From NCBI RefSeq assembly GCF_008119665.1, contig NZ_CP043046.1, positions 6,076,001-6,140,000 of the forward strand: a stretch of 64,000 bases of DNA, written 5' to 3'. Each line of letters opens with the position of its first letter. Within the stretch, counting starts at the first letter, position 1. The notes beneath the pieces were generated by a model. It was given only the letters and a program-made list of their open reading frames with translations, was not told the origin of the DNA and made no database searches. Below are positions 9,319-18,362 of this stretch, in pieces. The stretch comes from Pigmentiphaga aceris (GTDB lineage Bacteria; Pseudomonadota; Gammaproteobacteria; Burkholderiales; Burkholderiaceae_B). A program made the position numbers and the translations under genes.

Positions 9319-10394
9319 CGGCACATCGAATCAATACCGAGAATTCAGGCACCGGAGCCAAGACAAGTCCGGCAACAGACATCTCAGAAATCACCGGCAC
9401 TGGCGTCGTCACGCACGGCGGCAACCTGCGCCAAGCCATCGCGCAGTACGGCGGCGACCCCGCCGACTGGATGGACTTGTCCACCGGCATCAATCCGCAC
9501 GCCTACCCTGCCCCGCCGATCGCAGCCGACGCCTGGCATCGCTTGCCAGAACCCGATGCGCGGCTGGTCGACGCTGCGTGCGCCTACTACCGCGCGCCCG
9601 TCTTGCTGCCCGTTGCTGGCACGCAAGCCGCCATTCAGGCGCTGCCCCGATTGCGCGCGCACAGCCGGGTCGCGATCGTCTCGCCCACCTACGCGGAACA
9701 TGCGCTGCGCTGGCGGGAGGCGGCTCACGCCGTGACCGAAATTTCGCCAGCAGATATCGACATACACATCGATCATTGCGATGTGCTGGTGATCTGCAAT
9801 CCCAACAATCCGACCGGTCATCGAACGACGCCTGACCTGCTGTTGGCATGGTCGCAACGGCTCGCATCACGCAATGGCTGGCTGGTCGTCGATGAGGCCT
9901 TCGGTGACATGGAACCGGCGCTGAGCGTGGCTGCGCATTGTCAGCAGCCGGGGCTGATCGTATTGCGTTCCGTGGGCAAATTCTTTGGTCTTGCGGGACT
10001 GCGGTTGGGGTTCGTGGGCGCTGTGCCCGTTGTGCTGGAACGCCTGGCCGCGTTGCTGGGACCGTGGGCCATCAGTGGCCCGGCTCAGCAGGTCGGCGTG
10101 GCCGCGCTGTCTGATGATGCATGGCAACGTGACATGCGCGCGCGCCTGGCCGATGACGGCCTGCGACTGCGCCAACTGCTTGCGCAATATCTGCCCGCTA
10201 CCAGCGGCACGGACTTGTTCCAGTGGTGCGCCGCCCCGGTACCGACGGCCTTGCATGAACACTTGGCTCGGCACCATATCTGGGTGCGGCTCTTTCCAAA
10301 TGCTGCGCGCGGATTGCGCTGGGGCCTGCCGGCGGCCAAGTCAGATTGGGCAAGACTCGATCTCTCCCTGGCGGGTTTTCAGATTGGGGCCTAG
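9315..10394 (+). CDS. cobC: Threonine-phosphate decarboxylase CobC (PLP-dependent, aminotransferase fold)
   Basis: A 359-residue class I/II aminotransferase-fold enzyme that should make (R)-1-amino-2-propanol phosphate for CbiB. It shows THGGNLRQA, DLSTGINPHAYP, ICNPNNPTG, VVDEAFGDM and the PLP lysine in SVGKFFGLAGLRLG, all typical of CobD/CobC decarboxylases. The start is a GTG at 9315 overlapping the cbiB stop (GTGA). The first 30 residues are a non-conserved Thr/Ser-rich leader before THGGN. An intrinsic terminator follows. Confidence 0.92.
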   Translation: MTAHRINTENSGTGAKTSPATDISEITGTGVVTHGGNLRQAIAQYGGDPADWMDLSTGINPHAYPAPPIAADAWHRLPEPDARLVDAACAYYRAPVLLPVAGTQAAIQALPRLRAHSRVAIVSPTYAEHALRWREAAHAVTEISPADIDIHIDHCDVLVICNPNNPTGHRTTPDLLLAWSQRLASRNGWLVVDEAFGDMEPALSVAAHCQQPGLIVLRSVGKFFGLAGLRLGFVGAVPVVLERLAALLGPWAISGPAQQVGVAALSDDAWQRDMRARLADDGLRLRQLLAQYLPATSGTDLFQWCAAPVPTALHEHLARHHIWVRLFPNAARGLRWGLPAAKSDWARLDLSLAGFQIGA

Positions 10395-10412
10395 GCATGC
10401 CGGTGTTGTTCT

Positions 10413-10440
10413 GTCCGCGGAGCGGACTTTTTTATTTTTT
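10413..10440 (+). terminator. Intrinsic terminator after cobC
   Basis: Stem GTCCGC (10413-10418) pairs with GCGGAC (10422-10427) around a GGA loop. Six T residues follow, then A and six more T. It separates the riboswitch-led part of the operon from btuF-cobQ. Confidence 0.85.
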
Positions 10441-10461
10441 GGCGATTTTTGGCGGCGGCTG

Positions 10462-11388
10462 ATGAGGTTTTCCACAATGCACGGACGTGTTCGGTCGATT
10501 GCGGCGGCAACCATCCTGTTTCTGAGCGGCAGCTACGCGTTTGCACAGACGGTGGCACAAGCGGTTGTCGTCCACGACGACCAAGGCACGCGCATCGAGC
10601 TGCCGCACGAGGCCAAGCGCATCATCGCGCTCGCCCCGCATGTGGTCGAACTGATCTTTGCCGCAGGCGGTGGCGAGCGCATTGTCGGCACCGTGGCGCA
10701 CGCCGATTTTCCGCCTGCCGCGCGCGATATTCCGCAGATCGGGGACAACCGTGCGCTGGATATCGAGCGCATCATCGCCATGCGGCCCGACGTGATGATC
10801 GCGTGGCGTCACGGCAATGCCGAAAGCCACCTGGAACCGCTGCGCAAGCTGGGCATTCCGCTGTTCTACAGCGAACCGCACACACTGGAAGACGTGGCCA
10901 ATTCCATCGAAAAAGTCGGCCGCATGATGGGCACGGATGCCGTTGCCAAACCCGCTGCCCAAGCCTTCCGTGCACGCATTGCCGAGCTGTCCGCCAAGTA
11001 CCGTGACCGGCCGCCGGTGCGCCTGTTCTACCAAGTATGGGACCAGCCGCTGTACACCTTGAATCGCACGCACATTCTGAACGACGCGCTGGGCGTGTGT
11101 GGCGGTGTGAACATCTTTGCGGCCTTGCCGGCGACCGCACCCACCGTCAGTGTGGAAGCGGTGCTGGCCGCCGACCCCGAGGCCGTGATTGCAGGCGCGC
11201 GCGAAGGCCGCAGTGGTACCGGGCCGCAGGTCTGGCAGCAGTATCCGACGCTGTTGGCGACCAAGCGCGACAACCTGTTCGACATCGTGCCCGACCTGAT
11301 TCTGCGCGCCGGGCCGCGCATTGTTGAAGGCACAGCGCAGCTGTGCGAAAAACTGGAAACGGCGCGTGCGCGTCGTCCTGCGCAATGA
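10462..11388 (+). CDS. btuF: Cobalamin ABC transporter periplasmic binding protein BtuF
   Basis: A 308-residue helical-backbone periplasmic binding protein of the BtuF/FhuD class. The N-terminus has a signal peptide with cleavage near SYAFAQ. The body has [31 protein letters not shown] and GVCGGVNIF. An ATG at 10477 with GAGG at 10464-10467 is an equally good start. The gene follows a terminator, so it may have its own promoter or depend on read-through. Its stop overlaps the cobQ ATG. It should deliver B12 to BtuCD. Confidence 0.9.
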   Translation: MRFSTMHGRVRSIAAATILFLSGSYAFAQTVAQAVVVHDDQGTRIELPHEAKRIIALAPHVVELIFAAGGGERIVGTVAHADFPPAARDIPQIGDNRALDIERIIAMRPDVMIAWRHGNAESHLEPLRKLGIPLFYSEPHTLEDVANSIEKVGRMMGTDAVAKPAAQAFRARIAELSAKYRDRPPVRLFYQVWDQPLYTLNRTHILNDALGVCGGVNIFAALPATAPTVSVEAVLAADPEAVIAGAREGRSGTGPQVWQQYPTLLATKRDNLFDIVPDLILRAGPRIVEGTAQLCEKLETARARRPAQ

Positions 11389-13019
11389 GTGTGGCGATGA
11401 ATTCAGCGATCAATACGGCGGCAGGGGATACAGCAAGGACAGCAACGACCACCGCAGCAAATGCCGCAGGGGATTTTGAGTCCCCCGCGCTTGGCACCAT
11501 GATCGACCCAGCTGCCAACGCCCGCTATCACGGCGAGTCTACCCGCCACTTCCCGGCCATGCACACCTTGATGATCCAGGGTTGCACGTCCGACGCAGGC
11601 AAGAGCACGGTGGTCGCCGCCCTGTGCCGGCTCTACGCCCGTGCAGGCATCCCGGTCGTCCCCTTCAAGCCGCAGAACATGGCGCTCAACAGCGCGGTCA
11701 CGGTCGACGGCGGCGAGATCGGCCGGGCGCAGGCTTTGCAGGCAATTGCGGCCGGCATCCCGGCGCACACCGACATGAATCCGGTGCTGCTGAAACCGTC
11801 GAGTGACACCGGTGCGCAAGTCATCATTCACGGCAAGGTGCGCGCCGACATGAACGCGCGCGACTATCACCGCTACAAGACCGAGGCGATGGGCGCGGTG
11901 CTGGCATCCTACGCACGGCTGCGCAGCCAATATCAGATGGTGCTGGTGGAAGGCGCGGGCAGCCCGGCCGAAATCAATCTGCGCGCGCGTGACATCGCCA
12001 ACATGGGCTTTGCGGAAGCGGTGGATTGCCCGGTGGTGCTGGTTGCCGACATCGATCGTGGCGGTGTGTTCGCGCATTTAAGCGGTACGCTCGACTGTCT
12101 GTCGGAAAGCGAGCGCGCCCGCATCGTAGGCTTTGTGATCAACCGCTTCCGGGGCGACATCAGCCTGCTGGAACCCGGGCTGGACTGGCTGGAAGCACGC
12201 ACCGGCAAACCGGTGCTGGCCGTTTTGCCCTACCTGCACGGGCTGCATCTGGATGCTGAAGATGCCATTCAGTCATCACAGTCGGGCGGTGCGTTTCGCA
12301 TCATCGTGCCGGCGGTACCGCGCATCAGCAATCACACCGATTTCGATGCGCTGCGCGCGCACCCGGACGTCACCCTGGAATTCATCGGCCCGGGCCGGCC
12401 GATCCCGCCTGCCGACCTGGTGATATTGCCGGGCAGCAAAAACACCCGGGCTGACCTGGCGTGGCTGCGGGCACAGGGCTGGGAACCGGCCCTGCAGAAA
12501 CACCTGCGATACGGCGGCAAACTGATCGGCATCTGCGGCGGATTCCAGATGCTGGGCAGTGTCGTGCACGACCCTGATGGTTCTGAAGGCCCCGCAGGCA
12601 GCACCCAGGGACTGGGCTTGCTGGCCCTGGAAACCGTCATGCAGGCAGACAAGCGACTGGCTCAGGTCAGCGGGCGCTGCGTCTTTCCCGGCGCGCCGGA
12701 AAGCGCAGCAGTCCAGGGCTACGAAATCCACTTGGGCGATTCGACCGGCGCGGCGCTGAAACGCCCCGTCTTCACCATCGAAGGCCGCCCGGAAGGTGCA
12801 GTGTCGGAAGACGATGCCGTGCTGGGCACTTACCTGCATGGCGCATTCGACCATCCCGACGCGTGCCAGGCACTGCTGGCCTGGGCAGGTTTGCGCAGCA
12901 ACCGCTCGGTTGACCTGAGCGCACTGCGTGAACAAAGCCTGGATCGTGTAGCCGATGCGGCCCAGGGCTTGTACGACGCGCTTCAGGCACTCCAGGTCGG
13001 CCGGTCAACCAGTGAGTAA
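11385..13019 (+). CDS. cobQ: Cobyric acid synthase CobQ
   Basis: Adds four amides (b, d, e, g) to adenosylcobyrinic acid a,c-diamide. The synthetase domain begins [19 protein letters not shown] (P-loop). It continues with [14 protein letters not shown] and [15 protein letters not shown]. The glutaminase domain has Cys in [12 protein letters not shown] and His in [11 protein letters not shown]. From the ATG at 11385, which overlaps the btuF stop, the protein has 544 residues with about 58 extra Ala/Thr-rich N-terminal residues. The ATG at 11559 gives the standard length and could be the real start. Confidence 0.93.
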   Translation: MSVAMNSAINTAAGDTARTATTTAANAAGDFESPALGTMIDPAANARYHGESTRHFPAMHTLMIQGCTSDAGKSTVVAALCRLYARAGIPVVPFKPQNMALNSAVTVDGGEIGRAQALQAIAAGIPAHTDMNPVLLKPSSDTGAQVIIHGKVRADMNARDYHRYKTEAMGAVLASYARLRSQYQMVLVEGAGSPAEINLRARDIANMGFAEAVDCPVVLVADIDRGGVFAHLSGTLDCLSESERARIVGFVINRFRGDISLLEPGLDWLEARTGKPVLAVLPYLHGLHLDAEDAIQSSQSGGAFRIIVPAVPRISNHTDFDALRAHPDVTLEFIGPGRPIPPADLVILPGSKNTRADLAWLRAQGWEPALQKHLRYGGKLIGICGGFQMLGSVVHDPDGSEGPAGSTQGLGLLALETVMQADKRLAQVSGRCVFPGAPESAAVQGYEIHLGDSTGAALKRPVFTIEGRPEGAVSEDDAVLGTYLHGAFDHPDACQALLAWAGLRSNRSVDLSALREQSLDRVADAAQGLYDALQALQVGRSTSE

Positions 13020-13140
13020 ACATGCGCGTCGCCAGCGAAACCAAGGGTTTTCCCTTTATTTCGCTGGGAATGCGCGTGTCACCCGCAACAAATGTGTCGC
13101 GTTACACCGACATCTGCTTAATAATTGCTTAATTCGTATC

Positions 13141-13159
13141 GGCAATGCGAATCATTCTC
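13141..13159. promoter_or_regulatory. Fur box
   Basis: GGCAATGCGAATCATTCTC matches the 19-bp Fur consensus GATAATGATAATCATTATC at 14 of 19 positions. It lies 77 bases before the siderophore receptor start, where it would block a promoter when iron is plentiful. Confidence 0.75.
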
Positions 13160-13235
13160 TGTAAGATTGCGAAAATTTTTAGCAGCTTTGTTTCACAACA
13201 TTTCTGCATTGACCCCGCGTTCTACAGATACCCCC

Positions 13236-15362
13236 ATGATTCGTCACCCGCGTCGCACCCACGCCGCTATTGCCGCTGCCACCGCTGTTCTGGCCAGCAC
13301 AGGCATCACGGCAGCCCAGGATCAGTCCTCGGTCAGCACTCTTGGTACCGTTGAAGTCACTTCTGACTACGATCCCAACGACGTTCGCCCGGAATCGATT
13401 TCCACGGCGACCAAGACCAAGATGGCGGCGCGTGACATTCCGCAGACCATCGACACGCTGGACGTCAACAAATACAAAAGCTATGGCATCAACGACCTGA
13501 GCATCATGCTCGACGGCGTGCCCGGCGTGACGACGTCCTACGACATGCGCGGTGAAGGCGTGATGATTCGCGGTTTCAGCGCCGACTCGGGCGACATCTA
13601 CCGTGACGGTGTGCGCGAAAGCGGTCAGGTGCGACGCAGTACCGCCAACGTGGAACGCATTGAAGTCCTGAAGGGCCCGGCCTCTGTCCTGTACGGCCGC
13701 AGCGCAGGCGGCGGCATCGTCAACCTGATCAGCAAGCGTGCCAACTTCGACACCAAGAGCAGCGCCACGCTGCGCGCGGGGTCGTGGCACAACTACGGCG
13801 GCACCTTCGACCTGAACAAGGTGATCACGCCCGACGTGGCGGTGCGCCTGACGGTCGATCGCGAACAGGCCGACAGCTTCCGCAGCGGCATTCGCAATCG
13901 CAATGAAATGGTCTCGCCCAGCATTGCCTACGACAACCACAAGGGCTTGCGCTGGGTTGGTCAGTACACCTACGACAACGTCTGGCGCGTGCCGGACCGC
14001 GGCCCGTCCTACGACAACCTGCCAGCTGGCGTGTCGGTGCGCACCGGCTTTGCGCACCCCGACGACTACGTCGAAGACCGCCTGCGCGTGCTGCGCTCGG
14101 ACCTGAGCTACGACTTCAACGACAAATGGTCGCTGCGCTGGGTTGCTACCCACCGCGAAGCCAGCCAGGATTTCGACCACTTCTTCGCCGGCACGTATTG
14201 CAATGCCAATGGCCGCACGTCTACCAATGCAGCGTGCACGTATCGCGGCTTGCTGCGTCAGAGCTATGCCTGGCAGCAGACCGAGAACAAGACCAACACC
14301 CAGACGCTGGACCTGACCGGCAAGTTCGACACCGGCCCGCTGCGTCACGACACCTTGGTCGGCGTCGAATACACCGACGAAGTGCGTCACCCGCGTCTGT
14401 TCTCGACCGCCAATACCAATTCGTACATCAACCCGTTCGCACCGGGCGGCTGGACGCCCAAGGCGGCACAAGGCGCACCGAGCCAGCACAACAAGCACGA
14501 AGCCAACGCTCAGGCCCTGTATCTGCAGGACTTGATCAGCATCACGGATCAGTGGAAGGTGCTGGCCGGTCTGCGTTATGACCGCTTCGAGTTCAAGAGC
14601 ACCAACCGCCTGACCAACGCCACCCGCAGCTACCAGGGCAATACCGTCAGCCCGCGCGTGGGTGTGGTCTGGCAGCCCACCATCGAGCACAGCGTGTATG
14701 GCTCGTATAGCAGAAGCTTCGCGCCCTATGGCGGTCGCGGCATGCTGAGCGTCAGCGTCGATCCCAACGTGGTTTATGACGCCGAGCCGCAGCAATCGCG
14801 CCAGCTGGAAGCGGGTATCAAGAGCGAATGGATGGATGGTCGCCTGTCGACCACGATGGCGGTCTACCAGCTTGAGCACTACAACATCCGCTACCAGCCC
14901 GACCCGATCAACGATCCGTTCACCTATGCCTTGCGCGGCAAGGAACGTGCACGCGGTGTCGAACTGAGCGCGGCCGGTCGCCTGGCACCGTCGTGGTACA
15001 TCCGGGGCGGTATCGGTTTCATGGACACCGAAGTGGTCCAGGACGTCAGCAATCCCACCCTGAACGGCAAGGCACTGCAAGACACCGGTCGCCGCAACGG
15101 CAATCTGTTCCTGCGCTACGCCCCGGAAGGCCACTTCTACGGCGAAGTCGGCGTGACCTACAGCAGCTCGCGCTGGCTGAACGCCACCAACACGCTGAGC
15201 CTGCCGGGTTACACCCGCTGGGATGCGCTGATCGGCTACCGTGCGGCACCGTGGACGGCCACCCTGGCCTTCTCGAACATCTTCGACAAGGACTACTGGC
15301 GTTCCAGCTCGATGCCGGGCGCACCGCGCAGCGTGCTGCTGAGCGTCAACTACCAGTTCTAA
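13236..15362 (+). CDS. TonB-dependent siderophore receptor
   Basis: A 708-residue outer-membrane receptor. The signal peptide ends near GITAAQ (about residue 28). The plug domain has ARDIPQTIDTL, MIRGFSADSGDIYRDG and IEVLKGPASVLYGRSAGGGI, which are hallmarks of the FhuE/FpvA/FoxA-type ferric siderophore receptor family. The barrel ends GAPRSVLLSVNYQF with the normal terminal Phe. The ATG at 13236 was preferred over the upstream in-frame codon at 13125 because it starts the signal peptide and follows the Fur box. It is not in an operon with synthesis genes, so the ligand, possibly a xenosiderophore, is unknown. Confidence 0.88.
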   Translation: MIRHPRRTHAAIAAATAVLASTGITAAQDQSSVSTLGTVEVTSDYDPNDVRPESISTATKTKMAARDIPQTIDTLDVNKYKSYGINDLSIMLDGVPGVTTSYDMRGEGVMIRGFSADSGDIYRDGVRESGQVRRSTANVERIEVLKGPASVLYGRSAGGGIVNLISKRANFDTKSSATLRAGSWHNYGGTFDLNKVITPDVAVRLTVDREQADSFRSGIRNRNEMVSPSIAYDNHKGLRWVGQYTYDNVWRVPDRGPSYDNLPAGVSVRTGFAHPDDYVEDRLRVLRSDLSYDFNDKWSLRWVATHREASQDFDHFFAGTYCNANGRTSTNAACTYRGLLRQSYAWQQTENKTNTQTLDLTGKFDTGPLRHDTLVGVEYTDEVRHPRLFSTANTNSYINPFAPGGWTPKAAQGAPSQHNKHEANAQALYLQDLISITDQWKVLAGLRYDRFEFKSTNRLTNATRSYQGNTVSPRVGVVWQPTIEHSVYGSYSRSFAPYGGRGMLSVSVDPNVVYDAEPQQSRQLEAGIKSEWMDGRLSTTMAVYQLEHYNIRYQPDPINDPFTYALRGKERARGVELSAAGRLAPSWYIRGGIGFMDTEVVQDVSNPTLNGKALQDTGRRNGNLFLRYAPEGHFYGEVGVTYSSSRWLNATNTLSLPGYTRWDALIGYRAAPWTATLAFSNIFDKDYWRSSSMPGAPRSVLLSVNYQF

Positions 15363-15372
15363 TAGTAGAAAC

Positions 15373-15394
15373 CTGACCCTGACGACAGGGTCAG
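15373..15394. terminator. Hairpin between convergent genes
   Basis: CTGACCCT (15373-15380) pairs with AGGGTCAG (15387-15394) around GACGAC, just after the receptor stop and touching the end of the convergent regulator gene. There is no T run, so termination here would be weak or assisted. Confidence 0.4.
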
Positions 15395-16755
15395 ATCGCA
15401 GGAAGCGGGGGCGGCGCGTGCTGAAACACCGCTGCATGCACCGCCGCATAGCGTGGATGATCGCGCAGGCGGCGGTTCCCCGGCGAGTGCAGGAAGATCG
15501 GCAGGAACCCCGCCCCCAGTGCCGCTGCGGCTTCGACCCGCTGCTGGGCGTCTTCGGTTTCGCCCAGCAACAGCTGGGTCGAGGTATAGGTGGCACGCAC
15601 ACTCGGGTTGTCACCGGCGCTGCGGGCGATCAAGGCCGCTGCCGCATCGCTTGCGCCACACAGCGCCAGGCCATAAGCCACCGAGGGTGGCGCAAAACTC
15701 CAGGACAAGGCGTCCAGTTTCACGTCCAGCAAGGGGTCGATCAGCGCGGCGCGCGGGTTCACGCTTGCTTCGCACACCAGCCAGAACACATAGGCCTGTG
15801 AACTGTCGGGGTGTTCTTCATATACCTTGTTGGCGTAGACCAGCGCCATGTCTGGCTGATCCAGGAAGGTATAGGCCCGCGCCACCATGATCGCCAACGC
15901 AGGCGAGAACGGGGCCAGCGCCAGCGCATCACGAAACGCGTGCAAGGCATCGTCGCTACGACCGCGCGCCAGCATATGCCAACCCAGGTGGTAATGCGTG
16001 GACGGATCGTCAACCTGGGTTTGTCGCGCCCGCGCATGCAGGCGGTCGGCCTCACTGAAGCGCCATGCCCCGTCCAGCATATGGGCGGTCTGCGACCATA
16101 ATCCAGCGGCCTGTGGCGACTGCTTTGCCACGTCTGCCAACAGGCGCAGGCCTTTGTCGAGATCGGCCGGGGTCAGGCCCCACCCGCAACTCATCTGGCC
16201 ACCCAGACACTCTGCAAAAGCAATCTTTGCGGGCGCATAGTCCGGTGCCTGGGTCATCAAGGTGCGCAACAGCGCTTCTGCACGCTCCAGCGATGAGTTG
16301 GTGCGCCGTTGAATCAGCGTGCGCGCATGCATCAAGGTTTCGGCATGCACCGGGGCGATTCGCGCGGCATCGAGCAGGCGTGAATACGCAATCGGTGGCG
16401 CGATCGTCTCGGTGACCGGCCCGGGCACCGACAGTGCCGGCGGCACGATCTGCAATTGGTAGCCCTGTCCGTAGATCGCGCGAATCTGTATGCCTGCAAT
16501 GCCTTTCAGCGCTGCACGCAGCGAGGTCACGCAACGCGCCAGGCTTTCGTCGGACATCTCGCCCGCCCAGACCTCACGGGCAAAACTTGCCTTGGCCACC
16601 ATTGCCGGCCAATCCCGCAGCAGCAGTTGCAGCACCCCTTTTTCTTTCCGGGCCAGTGCAAGCGGGGCCGCCTGATAATGCACAAATCCATTCTTGTCGA
16701 TATCCAGCCCCAGCATCGCTGGTGTCATGACCGGTTTATCGTCGTTCGGATTCAT
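15391..16755 (-). CDS. HilA-like transcriptional regulator (OmpR-type winged helix plus TPR-like region), copy 1
   Basis: A 454-residue protein. Residues 15-110 look like an OmpR/PhoB-type winged-helix DNA-binding domain preceded by a short strand. It contains the SDESLARCVTSLRAALKGI helix and ends in IRAIYGQGYQLQI, the usual end of HilA/CadC-type domains. The rest is alpha-helical with TPR-like repeats, as in HilA. No membrane segment and no receiver domain are visible. It starts ten bases after the end of a close paralog transcribed in the same direction, so the two form a tandem pair. The target genes are unknown. Confidence 0.75.
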   Translation of the reverse strand: MNPNDDKPVMTPAMLGLDIDKNGFVHYQAAPLALARKEKGVLQLLLRDWPAMVAKASFAREVWAGEMSDESLARCVTSLRAALKGIAGIQIRAIYGQGYQLQIVPPALSVPGPVTETIAPPIAYSRLLDAARIAPVHAETLMHARTLIQRRTNSSLERAEALLRTLMTQAPDYAPAKIAFAECLGGQMSCGWGLTPADLDKGLRLLADVAKQSPQAAGLWSQTAHMLDGAWRFSEADRLHARARQTQVDDPSTHYHLGWHMLARGRSDDALHAFRDALALAPFSPALAIMVARAYTFLDQPDMALVYANKVYEEHPDSSQAYVFWLVCEASVNPRAALIDPLLDVKLDALSWSFAPPSVAYGLALCGASDAAAALIARSAGDNPSVRATYTSTQLLLGETEDAQQRVEAAAALGAGFLPIFLHSPGNRRLRDHPRYAAVHAAVFQHAPPPLPAI

Positions 16756-16764
16756 TCAATGCCG

Positions 16765-18126
16765 TCAGCTCACAAAAGTGCAGCGATCCTGGGTGGGTAA
16801 GGCTGCGAATACCTGCTCGGCCACTGCGCCATAGGCAGGATGCTGGTGCAGCAGGCGATTTTCAGGGGCCCGCATGGAAAGCGGCAAAAAACCGCAACCG
16901 AGTTCGGCCGCATCGGCAATCCGCGCGTGCGCAGCCTCGGTTTCTCCCAGCAATAATAAGGCCGACGTGAATGTGGCCCGCATACTGGGATTATCGTTTG
17001 CGTGACGCGCGATCACGGCAGCGGCTGCATCGAAGGCACCGCAGCGTGCCAGGCCATAAGCCATGGATGACGCGGCGAAACTCCATGAACCTGGCCCAAG
17101 TCTGATCTGCATCAACTGGTCGATCAGTTCAGCGCGGGGCTGCACATACGCTTCATAGGTCAGCAAATATATATGTGCCTGCAAGCTGTCCGGGTGCTCG
17201 GCATATGCTTTACGCGCGTATTGCAGGCCATTTTCCGGCTGGTCCACGAAGGTATAAGCCCGCGCCAGCATGGTAGTCAGGCCACGTGACAGCGGTGCGA
17301 GCGAGTGCGCCCGTGACAGTGCCTGCACCGCCTCGTCAAAACGGCCACAGGCCAGCAGGTGCCAACCGTGGTGATAATGCGTAATGGGATCGGCCATGCC
17401 GGTTTCCAGCGCGCGGGCATGCACCAGAGACGCCTCGTCAAAGCGCCAGGCGCAATCCAGCAAGTGGGCGCGCTGTGACCACAGGCCGGTGGCGTCAGGC
17501 GCGCGCCGTGCCGCGTCGTCGATCAGGTCCAGCCCTTCCTCGATGCGTTCCGGCCGCAAACCGAGTCCGCAACTGACCTGGCTGGCAAGTGATTCAGCAA
17601 ATGCGATTTTCGCAGGAACATAATCAGGTGCGTGTTCGATCAGCCCGCGCAGTAAATCTTCCGCGCGCAGCAACGAAGACGGGGTATAGCGCTGAATCAA
17701 GGTGCGCGCATACAACAGCGTTTCGGCCAGCGCAGGGGCGGCCATCGCAGTATCGAGCAGGCGCAGATGCATGCTTTGGGGAGTGGGCACAGCAGAAGCA
17801 GGCGCAGCGGGATCGACCACCTGCAACTGATAACCCTCGCCATAAATGGCACGGATTTTCAGGCGGGTAATCCCCAGCAAGCCATTGCGAAGCTGGGTCA
17901 TGCAGCGTGCCAGGCTTTCGTCCGACATGGCACCGCGCCAGATGTCCTGGGCAAATCGCCGCTTGGGTACCACCGCCGGCCATTCTTGCAACAACAGCCC
18001 CAGCGCGGCCCGCGCCTTGGGCGGCAGGGTCAGCGGCGCGGACCGGTAATGAACGAAGCCATGCTTGTCGATATCCAGGCCAAGCATCGCGGGTGTTGTA
18101 GGCACACCATCACCGCTTGAATTCAT
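16765..18126 (-). CDS. HilA-like transcriptional regulator (winged helix plus TPR-like region), copy 2
   Basis: A 453-residue paralog of the next gene, alignable along its whole length: TPAMLGLDIDKHGFVHYRSA near the N-terminus, SDESLARCMTQLRNGLLGI, and IRAIYGEGYQLQV at the end of the DNA-binding domain. The C-terminal half has matching helical repeats such as DPITHYHHGWHLLACGRFDE. It is the first gene of the pair and is divergent from the sensor kinase gene. Tandem duplication is clear; the function is inferred from the HilA-like architecture only. Confidence 0.75.
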   Translation of the reverse strand: MNSSGDGVPTTPAMLGLDIDKHGFVHYRSAPLTLPPKARAALGLLLQEWPAVVPKRRFAQDIWRGAMSDESLARCMTQLRNGLLGITRLKIRAIYGEGYQLQVVDPAAPASAVPTPQSMHLRLLDTAMAAPALAETLLYARTLIQRYTPSSLLRAEDLLRGLIEHAPDYVPAKIAFAESLASQVSCGLGLRPERIEEGLDLIDDAARRAPDATGLWSQRAHLLDCAWRFDEASLVHARALETGMADPITHYHHGWHLLACGRFDEAVQALSRAHSLAPLSRGLTTMLARAYTFVDQPENGLQYARKAYAEHPDSLQAHIYLLTYEAYVQPRAELIDQLMQIRLGPGSWSFAASSMAYGLARCGAFDAAAAVIARHANDNPSMRATFTSALLLLGETEAAHARIADAAELGCGFLPLSMRAPENRLLHQHPAYGAVAEQVFAALPTQDRCTFVS

Positions 18127-18362
18127 TCCTCACCAAACCTGTTTTCTTTCCGTTCATGACGCTACATTCACCGCCACAGCGGTGGATACGCAACCTGATC
18201 AATACCGGATTCAGCATTACATAAATTATCAAGATTCGGTCAAGATTGCCCAAGGATTACTGATTAGTATCCAGCCCTGATACAAATTCCAGTCGCACGC
18301 TGTCGACTTTGCCTTGGTCGGTGATCGCCGCCAATTTCCCCGGTTACAGGTTTTCGCCAGCT

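Noticed and set aside
15391..18126. A type III secretion or pathogenicity island signalled by HilA-like genes
   Set aside because: No secretion, effector or mobility genes lie nearby; HilA-like architecture alone is not enough.
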